Source: JAHFOW01 sp046350595
GTDB lineage: Bacteria > Planctomycetota > Brocadiia > Brocadiales > Brocadiaceae
Direction: 5' to 3'
NCBI GenBank assembly: GCA_046350595.1
Contig: JAXMAC010000143.1
Coordinates: forward strand, 1 to 6,520
DNA: 6,520 nt
Numbering within the stretch: position 1 is the first letter of the stretch; each line of letters opens with the position of its first letter. The notes under the pieces are model-generated. The model saw only the letters and a program-made list of their open reading frames with translations. It was not told where the DNA came from and made no database searches. Both the position numbers and the translations under genes were made by a program. Below are positions 5,248 to 6,520 of the stretch, one piece after another.

Positions 5248-6366
5248 ATGGATAAGAGCATATATCAAAATAACTGGTATTACATATCAGGGCGGGTCAA
5301 TATCCTGGAAGGTCATCTCCTGAACGGGGCATTTTTTGAAAAATTACTATTTTGTAATAGTCTTCCTGATATTCTTGCGGCATTGAACCCTACCCCTCTT
5401 AAGGCATATTTTAACCAGGTAAAACACTTATATGAATTCGAAAAACTGCTCAACGATTATTATTTTCACCATATACGCGAAATACGGTCTTATTCACCCG
5501 ATACGATCATCTATGACTTTTTTTTGATAAAGAGCGATATCCGTGATCTGAAAAAAGATGTTAAAGCAGTACTATCCGGCAAAGGCATTAATGAGAATAC
5601 AAGGCCTAAGGTGTTTATGAATAATGGAGAGGAGGGAACAACCTCTTTGCCAGAAATATTCAATGCGTCTCTATCGTTTATTGAACATACCGTTTTGCAG
5701 TTTACACAAAAAAGAGATACTCCTCCCGGAACCGTGCAAAATGAAGATTCGCCAAATTCCCCCATTGAAAACGTGAAGGAGAGATTTAATATTTCTTTTA
5801 TTGTTGATTTAATACTTGACGGAGCTTATTTGCGATATATTGAAGATATGTGCAAAGAGGTAAAATCTGAAATTATCCGGATATACTTGACGATGTATTA
5901 TGTATCAAAGGGTCTTGCGATAATACAACGTGCGATAGCTTTAAAACACGACATGAACCTCCTGCATCAATATTTTCTTGCAGGATTTGATAACAACCAC
6001 TTATTTCGTAAATTAGTTTTAAATGCCGGGCAAATATCTGAAAATAATTTACGTGAATTCTTTGTAGAGACGCATTGCAATGCGTCTCTTCCTGATCATG
6101 AAAGCCTTGTGCGAATACTATTGTCGAATTTATTTCCCAAAATCTCATTTCAATACGAAGTAACAGCAGACAATTACCTTGTAGAACTGATACGTCCCGT
6201 GAAATATATCCCTTTTGGACCAGAGCGCGTTTTTGGATATCTCTGCGGACTGACTACCGAGGTATTTAACTTGAAATTAATAATTGGGGGGAAAATAAAC
6301 AGCATTGAAAATACCTTTTTGAAGGAACGGTTGAGAAAAACATACAGAGAACACAGCGCAGCATAG
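5248..6366 (+). CDS. ntpC: V-type ATP synthase subunit C (central-stalk cap, subunit d)
   Basis: 372 residues, longer than the 330-350 usual for the family. The first part (YYISGRVNILEGHLL, then LFCNSLPDILAAL) and the end (PVKYIPFGPERVFGYLCGLTTEVFNLKLIIGGKIN, residues about 316-350) carry recognisable family features, including the PFGPE-x-VF-x-YL motif. The protein sits as a funnel on the K ring and receives the central shaft (subunits D and F). Two regions look added: a polar, low-complexity stretch at about residues 113-180, rich in Pro, Asn, Thr and Glu, and residues 273-281, encoded by a palindromic repeat at 6064-6090. The reading frame is intact across both. It starts 35 bases after ntpE with only a weak GAG before the ATG. 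The next genes of the operon should be the F, A, B and D subunits, beyond the window. Confidence 0.93.
   Translation: MDKSIYQNNWYYISGRVNILEGHLLNGAFFEKLLFCNSLPDILAALNPTPLKAYFNQVKHLYEFEKLLNDYYFHHIREIRSYSPDTIIYDFFLIKSDIRDLKKDVKAVLSGKGINENTRPKVFMNNGEEGTTSLPEIFNASLSFIEHTVLQFTQKRDTPPGTVQNEDSPNSPIENVKERFNISFIVDLILDGAYLRYIEDMCKEVKSEIIRIYLTMYYVSKGLAIIQRAIALKHDMNLLHQYFLAGFDNNHLFRKLVLNAGQISENNLREFFVETHCNASLPDHESLVRILLSNLFPKISFQYEVTADNYLVELIRPVKYIPFGPERVFGYLCGLTTEVFNLKLIIGGKINSIENTFLKERLRKTYREHSAA
6064..6089. repeat. GTAGAGACGC-family palindrome inside ntpC
   Basis: AGAGACGCATTG (6066-6077) and CAATGCGTCTCT (6078-6089) are exact reverse complements with no loop. With the flanking GT this is the same arm as at 1527 and 3952 but with the centre GCATTGCAATGC. 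The outermost pair on the right is CTTC instead of CTAC. It is read in frame as V273-E-T-H-C-N-A-S-L281 within ntpC. In this phase the element has no stop codon in either orientation. Confidence 0.9.
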
Positions 6367-6520
6367 TTCGCAATTGAAATGGATTTAATTACAGAGGAAA
6401 TTTCATTTCATTTATGCGGCTATCAGGGTGGCATAACTCCCCCTTAACAAAGGGGGCGAGGGGGCATACGTGTTAAGTTAAGAAAATAATAAATTTCTAT
6501 AAGTACTAATGATAGCAGTA
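6367..6520. other. Downstream tail, no gene seen
   Basis: These 154 bases follow ntpC. They hold the C/G-rich repeat at 6438-6464 and an AT-rich end (about 6470-6520) that might carry regulatory sequence for the next gene. A 22-codon frame (6379-6447) ends inside the repeat and has no ribosome site, so I do not call it. The expected next ATPase gene does not begin before the right edge. Confidence 0.6.
6438..6464. repeat. C/G-rich hairpin repeat, copy 2
   Basis: CCCCCTT (6439-6445) pairs with AAGGGGG (6450-6456) around AACA, followed by CGAGGGGG. It resembles 938-966 (CCCCCTT, AATA, AAGGGGG, then ATTCAGGGGG) and so belongs to the same family as the composite at 899-1046. It lies between ntpC and whatever follows. 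No T run follows, so it is not a classical terminator. Confidence 0.75.

Noticed and set aside
1257..6089. CRISPR array
   Set aside because: The palindromes are dispersed by hundreds to thousands of bases, lie in both orientations, differ in their centres, and have no spacers or cas genes near them.
6379..6447. Possible 22-codon start of a further gene after ntpC
   Set aside because: No ribosome site, no resemblance to subunit F, and it ends inside the C/G-rich hairpin.

Overview
The window holds the 3' end of a zinc-dependent dehydrogenase gene, then a repeat-filled gap, then the first five genes of a V/A-type ATPase operon. All genes are on the + strand. The operon reads ntpF-like (peripheral-stalk coiled coil), ntpI (stator/ion channel), ntpK (rotor ring), ntpE (peripheral stalk) and ntpC (central-stalk cap). 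This is the order of the first five genes of the Enterococcus hirae ntp operon. The soluble catalytic and shaft genes (ntpG, A, B and D equivalents) are not here and would be expected just beyond the right edge.

Layout: 1-819 dehydrogenase, cut by the left edge. 820-1592 has no credible gene but holds a C/G-rich composite repeat (about 899-1046), a perfect palindrome (1257-1285), a candidate sigma70-type promoter (1325-1352), a 42-base dispersed repeat (1428-1469) and a 28-base palindrome (1527-1554). 1593-3930 holds the ntpF-like gene and ntpI, one base apart. 3931-4102 is a repeat-filled gap carrying second copies of both the palindrome and the 42-base repeat. 4103-6366 holds ntpK, ntpE and ntpC. 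6367-6520 is a tail with another C/G-rich repeat and no gene.

Function: subunits E and the F-like protein would form the outer stalk and I the ion half-channels. K forms the rotating membrane ring, and C couples the ring to the central shaft. The K protein is a four-helix double hairpin with one ion-binding glutamate. It keeps every side chain that binds Na+ in the E. hirae K ring, so the enzyme may be a sodium pump rather than a proton pump.

Organism: a bacterium of middling to low GC with abundant short palindromic repeats. A bacterial V-type ATPase together with these repeat families would fit an anammox planctomycete (Brocadiales), but similar repeats occur in other phyla, so this is a tentative inference.

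The most unusual point is a copy of the intergenic palindrome lying in frame inside ntpC, where it encodes nine residues of the protein. I see no sign of a wholly new system; the interest lies in the repeat family that punctuates this operon and in the Na+ signature.
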